Positions 33,754 to 42,122 are shown, counted from the stretch's first letter. The stretch is 64,000 bases of DNA from Gaiellasilicea sp963794385 (GCA_963794385.1 CAWCDT010000010.1:62001-126000), one strand, 5' to 3'. The notes: generated by a model from the letters alone, not told the origin. A program made the numbers and translations.

Positions 33754-34896
33754 CTATTCGCCACCTTCGGTCACCTCGACCTCGGGCGCCTCCCAGTCGG
33801 CGCCGTTCACGTCGACGCCGTCGTCCTCGAGTGCGGCGACCGCTGCCTCCGCGAACTCTGTCGTGTAGACGCCTTCGCCTGGATCGTTCTTGACGATGTT
33901 GTAGTCCTGAGCGATCTGGGCGGTGGTGTCGTAGTCGGCCTCGTTCATGATCCCGATTCCACCCTCGAACGGCCAGATCAGCTTGTTGATCTCGTTCATC
34001 TGCCAGGCCTGATGGCCCTCACCGAGCGTCGGGCCCTCGTCGAGCACGTACTGGACGCAATCGTCGGGATTGTCGCGGCAGTAGATCCAGCCTCTGAAGG
34101 ACGCCTTCAGGAACCGCGTCGCGATGTCCTGGTTGGCCTCGTCCGCGATCCAGTCTTCGCGGACGAAGATCCCGTCCTCGAGCGCGCCGGTGCCGAGGTC
34201 GGACATCTTCATCACGTTCAGCTCGTCGAGCGCGTAGAGCTCCCCGGAGTCGGGGTTCTTCGTCTCGAGCACCTGGGCGAGCTCGTTGTAGGTCATCGCC
34301 GCGGCGGCGTCGACCTCGCGGTTCAGGAAGAGGTTCATGTCGAACGGCTGGGCGACGATCTCCGCGTCGGTCTGCGGGTCGATCCCGTTCTTCGTCAATG
34401 CGGCGAACAGCTTGTGCTCGTTTCCGCCGAGCCAGACGCCGACCTTCTTCCCCTCGAGCTTCTCGATCGAGTCGAGGCCCGTGTCCTTCCACGTCACCTC
34501 GGTCATCCCGGAGCGCGCGAACACCTGCGCGATGTTGACGATCTCGCCGCCCTGGTCGCGCGTGGCGAGCGTGTTGTCGAGCCAGTTGATCCCGAACTCG
34601 GCCTGGTTGCCGAGCACGACCTGCTCGGGGACGATGTCCGGGCCGCCCGGCTTGATCGTCACGTTCAGGTTCTCGTCGTCGTAGTACCCCTGCTCGAGCG
34701 CTGCGTAGTAGCCGGCGAACTGCGCCTGCGTGACCCATTTCAGCTGCAGCGTCACGTCGGCCGCGGCCGCTTCCGCAGTCGTCTCGGCTGCCGCCGTCCC
34801 GCCTGCCTCCTCGTCGTCTCCGCCGCAGCCCGCCGCGAGCAAAGCGAGCACGACCACTGGCAGTGCCAGCCACCAGAATCTGCGATCTCTCACCAA
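33754..34896 (-). CDS. NMT1/THI5-like ABC substrate-binding lipoprotein
   Basis: 380 residues from a GTG. Residues 1-25 end in a lipobox LLAAGCGG, so it is lipid-anchored. The mature domain reads TLQLKWVTQAQFAGYYAALE, GYYDDENLNVTIKPGGPDIV, EKLEGKKVGVWLGGNEHKLF and FDMNLFLNREVDAAAAMTYN, the SsuA/ThiY-type fold. Such proteins bind sulfonates, formylaminopyrimidine or related pyrimidines. Beside dihydropyrimidinase, a pyrimidine- or hydantoin-like ligand is the best guess. It is followed downstream by hydA and preceded by its permease and ATPase genes, all on the same strand. Confidence 0.9.
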   Translation of the reverse strand: MVRDRRFWWLALPVVVLALLAAGCGGDDEEAGGTAAAETTAEAAAADVTLQLKWVTQAQFAGYYAALEQGYYDDENLNVTIKPGGPDIVPEQVVLGNQAEFGINWLDNTLATRDQGGEIVNIAQVFARSGMTEVTWKDTGLDSIEKLEGKKVGVWLGGNEHKLFAALTKNGIDPQTDAEIVAQPFDMNLFLNREVDAAAAMTYNELAQVLETKNPDSGELYALDELNVMKMSDLGTGALEDGIFVREDWIADEANQDIATRFLKASFRGWIYCRDNPDDCVQYVLDEGPTLGEGHQAWQMNEINKLIWPFEGGIGIMNEADYDTTAQIAQDYNIVKNDPGEGVYTTEFAEAAVAALEDDGVDVNGADWEAPEVEVTEGGE

Positions 34897-34909
34897 CGAT
34901 CCTCCTCCT

Positions 34910-34931
34910 TTAGTTCCCCGTTAGTTCCCCG
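34910..34931. repeat. Tandem 11-bp duplication
   Basis: TTAGTTCCCCG occurs twice in direct succession (34910-34920 and 34921-34931) between the permease stop and the binding-protein ribosome binding site. It looks like a small slippage duplication in an AT-richer spacer; no function is evident. Confidence 0.8.
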
Positions 34932-35720
34932 TCATTCGACCCGTGCCGATGGATGCCAGGTCATGGTCAGGCGCTCCGCCAGCGCCACCGCCGCGTAGAA
35001 CCCGATTCCGAGCACGCTCGCCACGACGATCGCCGCCCAGGCCTCCTCGAAGGCGAAGATGCCTGCCGACCGCCTGATCAGGATCCCGAGCGCCTCCTGT
35101 GAGCCTCCGAAGTAGTCACCGACGATCGCGCCGATCATCGCGAGTACGGTCGCGATCTTCAAGGCCGCGAAGATGAACGGCAGCGCGTTCGGGATCCGGA
35201 CCCGGCGGAAGATCTCCCACTCCCCGCAGGCATAGGAGCGCATCAGCTCGATCGAGCTCGGCCGCACCGACGTCAGTCCCCGCAGCGTGTTCACGAACAC
35301 GGGGAAGAAGCAGAGCACGGCGGCGATCACCATCTTCGAGAGCGGATTGAGGATGCCGAACCAGTTGTTCGTGATCGGCGCGAAGGCGATGATCGGAATC
35401 GCGTTCGCCGCGATCGCGTAGGGCATGATCGCCCGGCCGAGCGTGCGGAAGCGGGCGACCAGGAGGGCGAGCAGGATCGCGATCGAGGACCCGATCACGA
35501 ATCCGCCGAGCGCCTCCTTGAACGTGAACCAGCCGGCGCTGAAGAAGGTGTTGCGGTCGTCCCAGAGCGTCCGGAGGATGTCGGAGAGCGGCGGGAGCAG
35601 GAAGCGCTCGACGTCGAGCCCGCGTGTGTAGCCCTCCCAGAGCGCGATCCCGAGCAGGAAGACGAGGACCGCCGGGCCCCAGTCCCGGAGCCCGCGCACC
35701 ACAGGCGAGGCGGCCGTCAA
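34932..35720 (-). CDS. ABC importer permease (SsuC/TauC type), first copy
   Basis: TTG 35720 overlaps the ATPase stop (TTGA) and gives 262 residues. WGPAVLVFLLGIALWEGYTR is the first helix. PYAIAANAIPIIAFAPI and GLTSVRPSSIELMRSYACG include the coupling region, followed by VRIPNALPFIFAALKIATVL and GAIVGDYFGGSQEALGILI, all standard SsuC-like segments. Six membrane helices. Together with the second permease at 36544-37443 it probably makes a heterodimeric channel, as in some ThiX/ThiY-like systems, feeding the lipoprotein at 33754. Confidence 0.9.
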   Translation of the reverse strand: MTAASPVVRGLRDWGPAVLVFLLGIALWEGYTRGLDVERFLLPPLSDILRTLWDDRNTFFSAGWFTFKEALGGFVIGSSIAILLALLVARFRTLGRAIMPYAIAANAIPIIAFAPITNNWFGILNPLSKMVIAAVLCFFPVFVNTLRGLTSVRPSSIELMRSYACGEWEIFRRVRIPNALPFIFAALKIATVLAMIGAIVGDYFGGSQEALGILIRRSAGIFAFEEAWAAIVVASVLGIGFYAAVALAERLTMTWHPSARVE

Positions 35721-36547
35721 AGGCCCTCCTCGGCGACGATCAGCTGCTCCTCGTCCACAGCCTCCTCCACCTCGAAGCCGCCGCCGGCGCGCAGCAGCCG
35801 GCGCACGTCGCGGATCAGCTCGGCAAAGCGCGGCTCCTCGCGCGTCCTCGAGGTCCGCGGCTGCTGCAGGTCGACGTCGACGATGCCGGTGATCCGCCCC
35901 GGCCGCGGTGACATGACGACGATGCGCGTCGACAGGAAGACGGCCTCGGAGATCGAGTGAGTGACGAAGATCACGGTCGAGCCGCTCGCCTCCCAGATCC
36001 GCAGCAGCTCGATGTTGAGCCGTTCCCTCGTCATCTCGTCGAGCGCGCCGAACGGCTCGTCCATGAGCAGGAGCGCCGGCGAGAACGAGAGCGCCCGGGC
36101 GATCGACACCCGCTGCTGCATGCCACCGGAGAGCTGCCACGGGTGGTGCGACTCGAAGCCGGTCAGCTCGACCAACTCGACCATGTCCGCGACGCGTTCG
36201 CGGCGGCGCTCGCGGCTCCAGCCCGCCAGCTCGAGCGGCAGTCCGATGTTCTTCGCGACCGTCCGCCATTCGAAGAGGACGGAATCCTGGAAGACGATGC
36301 CGTAGTCGCGGTCGACGCGGGCTCGCTCGGCGGTCTTGCCGTTCACCTCGACCGCGCCCGACGAGGGTTGGATCAGGTCGCCGACGATGCGGAGCAGCGT
36401 CGACTTGCCGCAGCCGGAAGGACCGATCAGCGACACGAACTCGCCGGGGCGGATCTCGAGGTCGACCTCCTGGAGCGCGGTCACGCCGCCCTTGCCGAAC
36501 TGCTTGGTGACCTCGTCCAGCCGCACGACCGCCGTTGCTTCGGTCAT
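35717..36547 (-). CDS. ABC importer ATP-binding protein (SsuB/TauB type)
   Basis: A 276-residue ATPase: Walker A LIGPSGCGKSTLLRIV, Q-loop VFQDSVLFEWRTV, signature QLSGGMQQRVSIARAL, Walker B LLLMDEPFGALDE and switch VIFVTHSISEAVFL. IVVMSPRPGRITGIVDVDL is typical of the nitrate/taurine/sulfonate subfamily. The ATG at 36547 overlaps the upstream permease stop (ATGA), and the stop overlaps the next permease TTG, so three transport genes are translationally chained. It powers the NMT1-type importer. Confidence 0.93.
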   Translation of the reverse strand: MTEATAVVRLDEVTKQFGKGGVTALQEVDLEIRPGEFVSLIGPSGCGKSTLLRIVGDLIQPSSGAVEVNGKTAERARVDRDYGIVFQDSVLFEWRTVAKNIGLPLELAGWSRERRRERVADMVELVELTGFESHHPWQLSGGMQQRVSIARALSFSPALLLMDEPFGALDEMTRERLNIELLRIWEASGSTVIFVTHSISEAVFLSTRIVVMSPRPGRITGIVDVDLQQPRTSRTREEPRFAELIRDVRRLLRAGGGFEVEEAVDEEQLIVAEEGL

Positions 36548-37443
36548 GCGACGTGCTCCGGCGCTTTCCGGACGACGAGCTTCTCGACGCCGGCGATGGC
36601 GAGGAAGAAGAGGATGCCGAGTGCGGCCGCGACGAGGTTCGTGGCCCAGAGCCGGGTCGGCGCGCTCGCGTAGTACTGGTTGAAGTTGAGGATCGCGCCG
36701 CCGAGCCCGTCCTGGATCGAAGCCGGCAGCTCGCCGATGATCGCGCCGACGACGCAGGCGGTCGCGCTCACCTTGAGCGCCGCGAACAGGTACGGCAGCG
36801 AGGCGGGCACGCGCACCTTCCAGAGCACGGACCAGGTGCTCCCCGCGTAGGAGCGCATCAGCTCGAGCGCGCGCGGATCGGCCGACCTGAGCCCGCGTAG
36901 CGAGTTGATCGCGACCGGGAAGAAGGTGAGGAAGGCGGCGATCACGGCGACCGCGCCCCAGTCGCGGAAGCCCGCGGGCAGCTTCGGGTTCACCCAGACC
37001 ACGACCATCGGCGCGACGGCGAGGATCGGGATCGTCTGCGAGGCGACGATGTACGGCAGGAAGCCGCGCTCCAGCACGGAGAAGTGTGCGAGCAGGACCG
37101 CGATCGCGAAGCCGAAGGCCGCGCCGAGCAGGAAGCCGACCGCCGCCTCCTTCGCCGTGAAGAGCGCGGCGTCGAGGAGCACGTCGATCAGGAGAGGCCC
37201 GTTCCGCCGGGAGGGCTCGAACAGGGTCGAGACAATGTCGTGCAGGTGCGGCAGGGTGCGGTCGTTGACCTCGAACGACCCGAGCCGGAAGCCGGTCGTC
37301 TCCCCGACCCACTTGAACCCCTCCCAGAGCGCCCAGAGCACACCGAGCACGGCGAAAAACAGGCCCACCTGCGTCGCGGCGGCGCGGATCTGCTCCCCGC
37401 TCTCTCTCGGCGGGCGGTTCACCGCTACGGTCGCAGCCGTCAC
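36544..37443 (-). CDS. ABC importer permease (SsuC/TauC type), second copy
   Basis: A 299-residue protein starting at GTG 37443. It has the same architecture as the other permease: first helix VGLFFAVLGVLWALWEGFKW, PYIVASQTIPILAVAPMVVV, SLRGLRSADPRALELMRSYA (coupling loop), VRVPASLPYLFAALKVSATA and GAIIGELPASIQDGLGGAIL. The two permeases share the spacing of these motifs but differ throughout, consistent with an old duplication and a heterodimer. First gene of the minus-strand operon; 48 bp upstream the carbamoylase-type gene begins in the opposite direction. Confidence 0.9.
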   Translation of the reverse strand: MTAATVAVNRPPRESGEQIRAAATQVGLFFAVLGVLWALWEGFKWVGETTGFRLGSFEVNDRTLPHLHDIVSTLFEPSRRNGPLLIDVLLDAALFTAKEAAVGFLLGAAFGFAIAVLLAHFSVLERGFLPYIVASQTIPILAVAPMVVVWVNPKLPAGFRDWGAVAVIAAFLTFFPVAINSLRGLRSADPRALELMRSYAGSTWSVLWKVRVPASLPYLFAALKVSATACVVGAIIGELPASIQDGLGGAILNFNQYYASAPTRLWATNLVAAALGILFFLAIAGVEKLVVRKAPEHVA

Positions 37444-37491
37444 TGCGTAGTGCTTACCACACACCCGGTCGGCGGGAGTTAGATTCCGCGC

Positions 37492-38733
37492 GTGGCCCTG
37501 GATCCCGCCAGAACCGTCGCGGAGCTGCGCGAGCTGCAGGAGCTGACGGGCGACGAGAACGGCGCGCAGCGGGTGGCCTGGACGGACACCTGGGTGACGG
37601 CGAGGGAGTGGCTCGGCTCGAAGCTCGAGGGGCTGCCGCTCGAGTACGACGTCGACGAGGCGGGGAACCAGTGGTGGACGCTCCGGGGTGAGTCCGATCG
37701 CGCCGTCCTGCTCGGCGGTCACATCGATTCCGTCCCGAACGGCGGCTGGCTCGACGGGTGCCTCAACCTGATGGCCGCGGTGGAGGTGCTGCGGCGGATC
37801 GCGGGAGAGGGGCCGCCGCCGGTCACGGTCAGGCTCGTGAGCTGGGCCGACGAGGAGGGCGCGCGCTTCGGCCGCTCGCTCTTCGGCTCCTCGGCCGCCG
37901 CCGGCTCGATGTCCGACCAGGACGAGCTTCGCGAGCTCGAGGACCGCGACGGGATCGGCCTTCCGGAGGCGCTGCACGCGCACGGCGTCGATCTGAACGG
38001 TGCGATCGAGGCTCGGGCCCAGCTCGAGAGCGCCGCCGCCTACCTCGAGCTGCACATCGAGCAGGGCCCGGTGCTCGAGTCGCGCGACCTGCCGCTCGGC
38101 GCGGTCCTCGGCACGTACGGCGTCGAACGGCACCGCATCACCTGGCGGGGCCAGGCCGCCCATGCCGGCTCGACCCCGATGGCGGAGCGGCGCGACGCGC
38201 TCGCCGGGGCCGCCAAGCTCGCGCTCGAGCTGCGCGAGATCGCCGCCAGCGTCGGCGAAGGGGCCGTGCTCACGAGCGGCAATGTCACCTGCAAGCCGGG
38301 CATCGTCACCTCCGTCGTCGAGACCGCCGAGCAGCTGCTCGACATGCGCCACCTCGACGCGGGCAAGCTCGCCGCGATGTGGGAGCAGGTGCGCGAGGCG
38401 TGCGAGCGTTTCGCACAGGAGGAGAACCTCGAGGTCGAGTACGAGAAGATCTGGTCGATCGAGCCGATCCTGTTCGACGAGACGCTGATCGGCTTCGCCG
38501 ACGAGGCGATCCGCGAGGTCGCGGGTACGTCCCACAAGCTCCCGAGCGGCCCCCTCCACGACGCCGCCGAGGTCTCCCGGGCCGGCGTGCCGACGGTGAT
38601 GCTCTTCGTCCAGAGCCTGCGCGGGCTCAGCCACACGAAGCTCGAGGACACGAAGCCGGAGCACCTCGAGCTCTCGGTCCAGGCGCTCGACCGCCTCGCG
38701 ACGAAGACGCTGTCCTGGGTCGCTGCCCGCTGA
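37492..38733 (+). CDS. Zn-dependent amidohydrolase: N-carbamoyl-amino acid hydrolase / beta-ureidopropionase / allantoate amidohydrolase type
   Basis: This 413-residue M20-family enzyme has the HyuC/AmaB/AllC metal pattern: GGHIDSVPNGGWLDG (His, Asp), SWADEEGARFGRSLFGS (Glu pair), YLELHIEQGPVLE (His) and SGPLHDAAEVS (His). The dimer domain contains ITWRGQAAHAGSTPMAERRDA, a hallmark. Such enzymes hydrolyse N-carbamoyl groups to free the amino acid, CO2 and ammonia. Next to hydA it would take the second step of reductive pyrimidine or hydantoin breakdown. GTG start; divergent from the importer operon with 48 bp between starts, so shared control is likely. Confidence 0.9.
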   Translation: MALDPARTVAELRELQELTGDENGAQRVAWTDTWVTAREWLGSKLEGLPLEYDVDEAGNQWWTLRGESDRAVLLGGHIDSVPNGGWLDGCLNLMAAVEVLRRIAGEGPPPVTVRLVSWADEEGARFGRSLFGSSAAAGSMSDQDELRELEDRDGIGLPEALHAHGVDLNGAIEARAQLESAAAYLELHIEQGPVLESRDLPLGAVLGTYGVERHRITWRGQAAHAGSTPMAERRDALAGAAKLALELREIAASVGEGAVLTSGNVTCKPGIVTSVVETAEQLLDMRHLDAGKLAAMWEQVREACERFAQEENLEVEYEKIWSIEPILFDETLIGFADEAIREVAGTSHKLPSGPLHDAAEVSRAGVPTVMLFVQSLRGLSHTKLEDTKPEHLELSVQALDRLATKTLSWVAAR

Positions 38734-38738
38734 ACACC

Positions 38739-38786
38739 GGTGTCAGACTCGTCTCTGACACCGTGCCAGACTCGTCTCTGACACCG
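38739..38786. repeat. REP-like palindrome with a 20-bp direct repeat
   Basis: GGTGTCAGA (38739-38747) pairs with TCTGACACC (38754-38762). The 20-mer CAGACTCGTCTCTGACACCG occurs at 38744-38763 and again at 38767-38786. The element sits just after the amidohydrolase stop and before the convergent DMT gene remnant, where a bidirectional terminator would be expected. TGTCTGACACC-like palindromes are common REP elements in high-GC genomes, which is recalled knowledge and not checked. Confidence 0.7.
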
Positions 38787-38837
38787 CCGACCGCGGCCCG
38801 ACGCGACAACGAAGCCTTGTAACAGTCTGTTGCTTGG

Positions 38838-39216
38838 CTAGAGGAAGCGGACCGCCGCGACGCCGGCGGCTACCAGTCCGATCCCGAGCAGGCGGCCGGG
38901 CGTGATCGGGTTCTCGTCGAATCCGACCCAGCCGAAGTGGTCGACCGCGAGCGACGCGACGGCCTGGCCGGCGAGGATGGAGGGCGCCGCCGATCCAGAC
39001 CCACCACGGCGCCGCGACGAGCTCGCGCTCCCCCATGAGCCCGCGGGCGAAGATCAGGACGGCGACGACGAGCACGACCGTGCCGACCGCGAAGGAGACG
39101 AGCGTCGCCCGGAGCGGGCTCCCCACCCAGCTCGCCAGCTGCGCGTTGATCCCGAACTGGATCGGCAGCATCGCGCCCGCCGCGATCGCGAACAGGTAGT
39201 AAGGCCACGTTGCCAC
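38838..39216 (-). pseudogene. DMT-family YdcZ (DUF606) protein with an internal deletion
   Basis: GTG 39216 begins ATWPYYLFAIAAGAMLPIQF, then NAQLASWVGSPLRATLVSFA and AAPWWVWIGGAL. The frame then shifts and continues ILAGQAVASLAVDHFGWVGF, NPITPGRLLGIGLVAAGVAA to a TAG at 38838. Both ends match DUF606 proteins, but the middle part, normally ~30 residues of the third helix (the GALYVA...ATLVAL region), is missing. The total is ~125 codons instead of ~145-150. A simple 1-base error cannot explain this. It is either a true deletion or an assembly collapse. Confidence 0.65.
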
Positions 39217-39271
39217 GCGCCCGGATTCGCGCGAGAATGCCTCTTTCCCTGCCACGAGCCCCGGGGGTTCC

Positions 39272-40291
39272 ATGCTCAGCTTCGGCGTTACCGTCCTCCC
39301 AGATCCGCCCTACCAGCGCCTGATCGAGCTCACGAAGATGGCCGAGGACCAGGGCTTCGAGTACGGCTGGACCTACGACTCGCACGTGCTCTGGCAGGAG
39401 TCGATGCCGGTGATGGCCCTCCTCGCCGACCAGACGACCAAGATCAAGCTCGGCCACATGGTCACGAACCCGGCGATCCGCGACCCGACCGTGCTCGCGA
39501 GCGCGTACGCGACGCTGCAGGACATCTCGAACGGCCGCATGATCATGGGCGTCGGCCGCGGCGACTCGTCGGTGCGCTACGTCGGCCGCAAGCCGATGAA
39601 GGTGGCCGACTTCGAGGAAGCGCTGCAGATGGTGAAGCCGTTCATGAACGGCAAGGAGGTGACCTGGAACGACAAGCAGCTCCAGCTCAAGTGGGTGCGG
39701 CCGGAGCTGCCGGAGATCGAGATGCACGTCGCCGGCTACGGCCCGAAAGCCCTCGCCGTCGCGGGGCGGCAGGGCGACGGCGTCATCATCCAGCTCGCCG
39801 ACCCGGACATCATCCAGTGGATCATGGCGACGGCCCGCGCCGCGGCCGAGGAGGCGGGCCGCGACCCGGCCGCGCTGAAGTGCATCGTCAGCGCGCCCAG
39901 CCACATCTCCGACGACCTCGCCGACGCCCGCGAGCAGGTGCGCTGGTTCCCGGCGATGGTCTCCAACCACGTCCAGGACCTGATCGACCGCTACGGCACC
40001 GACGGCTCGGTGATCCCGCAGGCGCTCACGGACTACGTCGAGGCGCGCAAGTTCTACGACTACAACGAGCACTCGCGCGTCGGCGCACGGCACGGCGAGT
40101 TCGTCACGGACGAGATCTGCGACCGCTTCTGCGTGCTCGGCAACGCGGAGCAGGCGACCGCCAAGCTGAAGGAGCTCGAGTCGATCGGCGTCGACCAGTT
40201 CAACATCTACCTGATGACGAAGGGCCAGGAGGAGACGCTCGAGGCGTACGGCGGCGACATCCTCCCGGGTTTCGCGGGGGTCGCCGCGTAG
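39272..40291 (+). CDS. LLM-class flavin/F420-dependent oxidoreductase
   Basis: A 339-residue luciferase-like TIM barrel: SFGVTVLPDPPYQRLIELTK, WTYDSHVLWQESMPVMALLA, IKLGHMVTNPAIRDPTVLAS, LQDISNGRMIMGVGRGDSS and MHVAGYGPKALAVAGRQGDG. These features fit F420-dependent LLM enzymes related to methylene-H4MPT reductase. I recall that this subgroup is often found near hydantoinase/dihydropyrimidinase and NMT1-type importer genes, as here, but this is unchecked. Chemistry unknown: it could supply an oxidative or reductive step in cyclic ureide catabolism. ATG start; a methyltransferase gene follows at once. Confidence 0.87.
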   Translation: MLSFGVTVLPDPPYQRLIELTKMAEDQGFEYGWTYDSHVLWQESMPVMALLADQTTKIKLGHMVTNPAIRDPTVLASAYATLQDISNGRMIMGVGRGDSSVRYVGRKPMKVADFEEALQMVKPFMNGKEVTWNDKQLQLKWVRPELPEIEMHVAGYGPKALAVAGRQGDGVIIQLADPDIIQWIMATARAAAEEAGRDPAALKCIVSAPSHISDDLADAREQVRWFPAMVSNHVQDLIDRYGTDGSVIPQALTDYVEARKFYDYNEHSRVGARHGEFVTDEICDRFCVLGNAEQATAKLKELESIGVDQFNIYLMTKGQEETLEAYGGDILPGFAGVAA

Positions 40292-41097
40292 AGGCGCAGG
40301 AGGATCTGCAGCGCCGCTGGGACGCGGCCGCGACCGGCTGGGAGGCCCACCGGGAGACGGTCGCGGCGGTCAACGCGCCCGTGACCGAGGCGCTCGTCGC
40401 CGCGATCGAGCCGGCTCCGGCCGACGTCGTGCTCGACCTCGCCGCCGGGACGGGCGACCTCACCGAGGCGCTCTCGGGACGGGTCGCGCACGTGATCTCG
40501 ACCGACCTCTCGCCGGCGATGGTGGAGGCCGCGCGCCGGCGCGGGCTCGCGAACTCGGAGCACCGTGTCATGGACATGCAGGCGATCGATCTGCCCGACT
40601 CGAGCGTCGACGCCGTCGTCTGCCGGTTCGGCTACATGCTCGTCCCCGACCTCGCTCTTGCGCTGCGCGAGACGCGCCGTGTGCTCCGGCCGGGCGGGCG
40701 GCTTGCGTTCGCGACCTGGGCGCCGGCGAAGCGAAACCCGTGGGCGACGGCGTTCGGGCCGATTCTGATCGAGCGCGGACTGCAGGAGCCGCCGAAGCCC
40801 GGCGACCCGGGCCAGTTCACCCTGGGCGAGCCAGAGCGGATCGAGTCCCTTGTTCGGACCGCCGGCTTCGACCAGGTCGCCGTGCAGGAGGTCGGGATCG
40901 AATTCCGCTTCGACAGCTGGGAGGAGTTCCGCCGCGTCATCACAGGGCTCGCCGCGTCGCTGCGCCAGGCACTCCAATCGCTCGACGACGACACTCGCGC
41001 CGAGGTCGACGAGGCGGCGCGGCGGCGGATCGAGCGGTTCCACTCAGACGAGGGCTACGTCCTCCCGGGTGTCGCGCTCGTGACGAGCGCCGCGCTA
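40288..41097 (+). CDS. Class I SAM-dependent methyltransferase; both ends uncertain
   Basis: About 270 residues: AAATGWEAHRETVAAVNAPV, VVLDLAAGTGDLTEALSG (SAM loop), VISTDLSPAMVEAARRRGLA, MDMQAIDLPDSSVDAVVCRF, ETRRVLRPGGRLAFATWAPA. This is the UbiE/Coq5-like Methyltransf_11 type. The expected start region overlaps the LLM stop but offers only GTA (40288), with no usual start codon. At the 3' end homology stops at LPGVALVTSAAL, but the frame stays open far into antisense sequence; a TAG one frame over at 41096 would end it naturally. Two small sequence errors are suspected. Substrate unknown. Confidence 0.75.
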
Positions 41098-41997
41098 GAG
41101 AATCGTCTTGCCGAGGGCGCTCGCGACGAGCTCTACGGCGAGCGACGCGGTCGCGTTCTCGCGGTCGAGAATCGGGTTCACCTCGACCACCTCCAGCGAC
41201 GTCAGCAGGCCCGACTCGGCCACGAGCTCGAGCGCAAGGTGCGCCTCGCGGTAGGAGAGGCCGCCGCGGACCGGCGTGCCCACGCCGGGGGCGACCTCCG
41301 GGTCGAGCGCGTCCATGTCGAACGAGACGTGCACGAAGCCCGGGCCCGCGATGTGCGTCAGCGACTCCCGGATCGCGCGCTCGATCCCGATCCGGTCGAT
41401 GTCGCTCATCGTGTACGCCCTGATTCCGAGCTCCCGGATCTCGGCGCGCTCGCGGGCATCCACGGCGCGCAGCCCGACGAGGGCCACGCGTTGCCGCTCG
41501 ACCGCCGGGAGCGTCCAGGCCTCGCTCTCGAAGCGGCCGTTGGCGAGCCCGACCGCCGCCGCCAGCGGCATCCCGTGCACGTTTCCGCTCGGCGAGGTCT
41601 CGGGCGTGTTCAGGTCTCCGTGCGCGTCGATCCAGAGGACGCCGCCCAGGCCGCGCGCGCGGGCCAATCCGCCGAGCGTGCCGAGCGCGACCGAGTGGTC
41701 GCCGCCGAGCACGAGCGGCAGCGCACCATGCTCGAGCGCCTGCCCGACGAGGCGCGCGACCTGCCCGGCCGCGGCCTTGATCTCCGGCAGGTAGCGGGCG
41801 CTCTCGTCGGTCTCCTCCGTCGCCTCGAGCACGGCGGTCTCGACGTCGCCCCAGTCGAGGCACTCGTAGCCGATCTGGCTCAGCCGCTCGTGCAATCCCG
41901 CGTACCGGATCGCCGACGGGCCCATGTCGACGCCGCGTCGGCCGGCCCCGAGATCGAGTGCCGCGCCGATGATCGCGACCTGCTTCGCCCGGTCCAC
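41095..41997 (-). CDS. rocF: Arginase
   Basis: A 300-residue ureohydrolase with all manganese ligands: LGGDHSVALG (His), LWIDAHGDLNTPETSPSGN (Asp, His, Asp), and VHVSFDMDALDPEVAPGVGT (two Asp), plus a late LEVVEVNPILD. GNVHGMPLAAAVG distinguishes arginase from agmatinase or formimidoylglutamase. It cleaves arginine to ornithine and urea. The stop forms a CTAG with the expected stop of the convergent methyltransferase. ATG start; 38 bp upstream lies tRNA-Phe in the opposite direction. Confidence 0.94.
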   Translation of the reverse strand: MDRAKQVAIIGAALDLGAGRRGVDMGPSAIRYAGLHERLSQIGYECLDWGDVETAVLEATEETDESARYLPEIKAAAGQVARLVGQALEHGALPLVLGGDHSVALGTLGGLARARGLGGVLWIDAHGDLNTPETSPSGNVHGMPLAAAVGLANGRFESEAWTLPAVERQRVALVGLRAVDARERAEIRELGIRAYTMSDIDRIGIERAIRESLTHIAGPGFVHVSFDMDALDPEVAPGVGTPVRGGLSYREAHLALELVAESGLLTSLEVVEVNPILDRENATASLAVELVASALGKTIL

Positions 41998-42035
41998 GAC
42001 GCCGAAGGCTACTGGCTAGACTGGACCGCTCCTCA

Positions 42036-42108
42036 GGCGAGGTAGCTCAGTTGGTAGAGCACACGGCTGAAAACCGTGGTGTCGCCGGTTCAAGTCCGGC
42101 CCTCGCCA
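42036..42108 (+). tRNA. tRNA-Phe(GAA)
   Basis: A 73-nt cloverleaf: acceptor GGCGAGG pairs with CCTCGCC, D arm GCTC/GAGC around AGTTGGTA, anticodon stem CACGG/CCGTG with loop CTGAAAA (anticodon GAA, for phenylalanine), variable GTGTC, T arm GCCGG/CCGGC with loop TTCAAGT, discriminator A. The CCA end is not encoded. It stands alone between divergent arginase and a PEP-mutase-family gene. Confidence 0.97.
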
Positions 42109-42122
42109 CTCGTTGCCGCGAC

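Noticed and set aside
33735..33770. Duplicate CTATTCGCC near the binding-protein stop
   Set aside because: Only nine bases, one copy being part of the coding end. Chance or minor slippage; not worth a separate element.
32320..34998. An 892-codon plus-strand frame
   Set aside because: It is antisense to dihydropyrimidinase and the binding protein, which have unmistakable homology on the minus strand.
36544..38664. Minus-strand frame extending far upstream of the second SsuC-type permease
   Set aside because: The extension overlaps the convincing plus-strand amidohydrolase; the permease homology begins at GTG 37443.
38902..42045. A 1047-codon open frame on the plus strand
   Set aside because: It only contains the methyltransferase in its middle. 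The rest runs antisense to the YdcZ-like and arginase genes and out of frame with the LLM gene; it is a GC-rich shadow.
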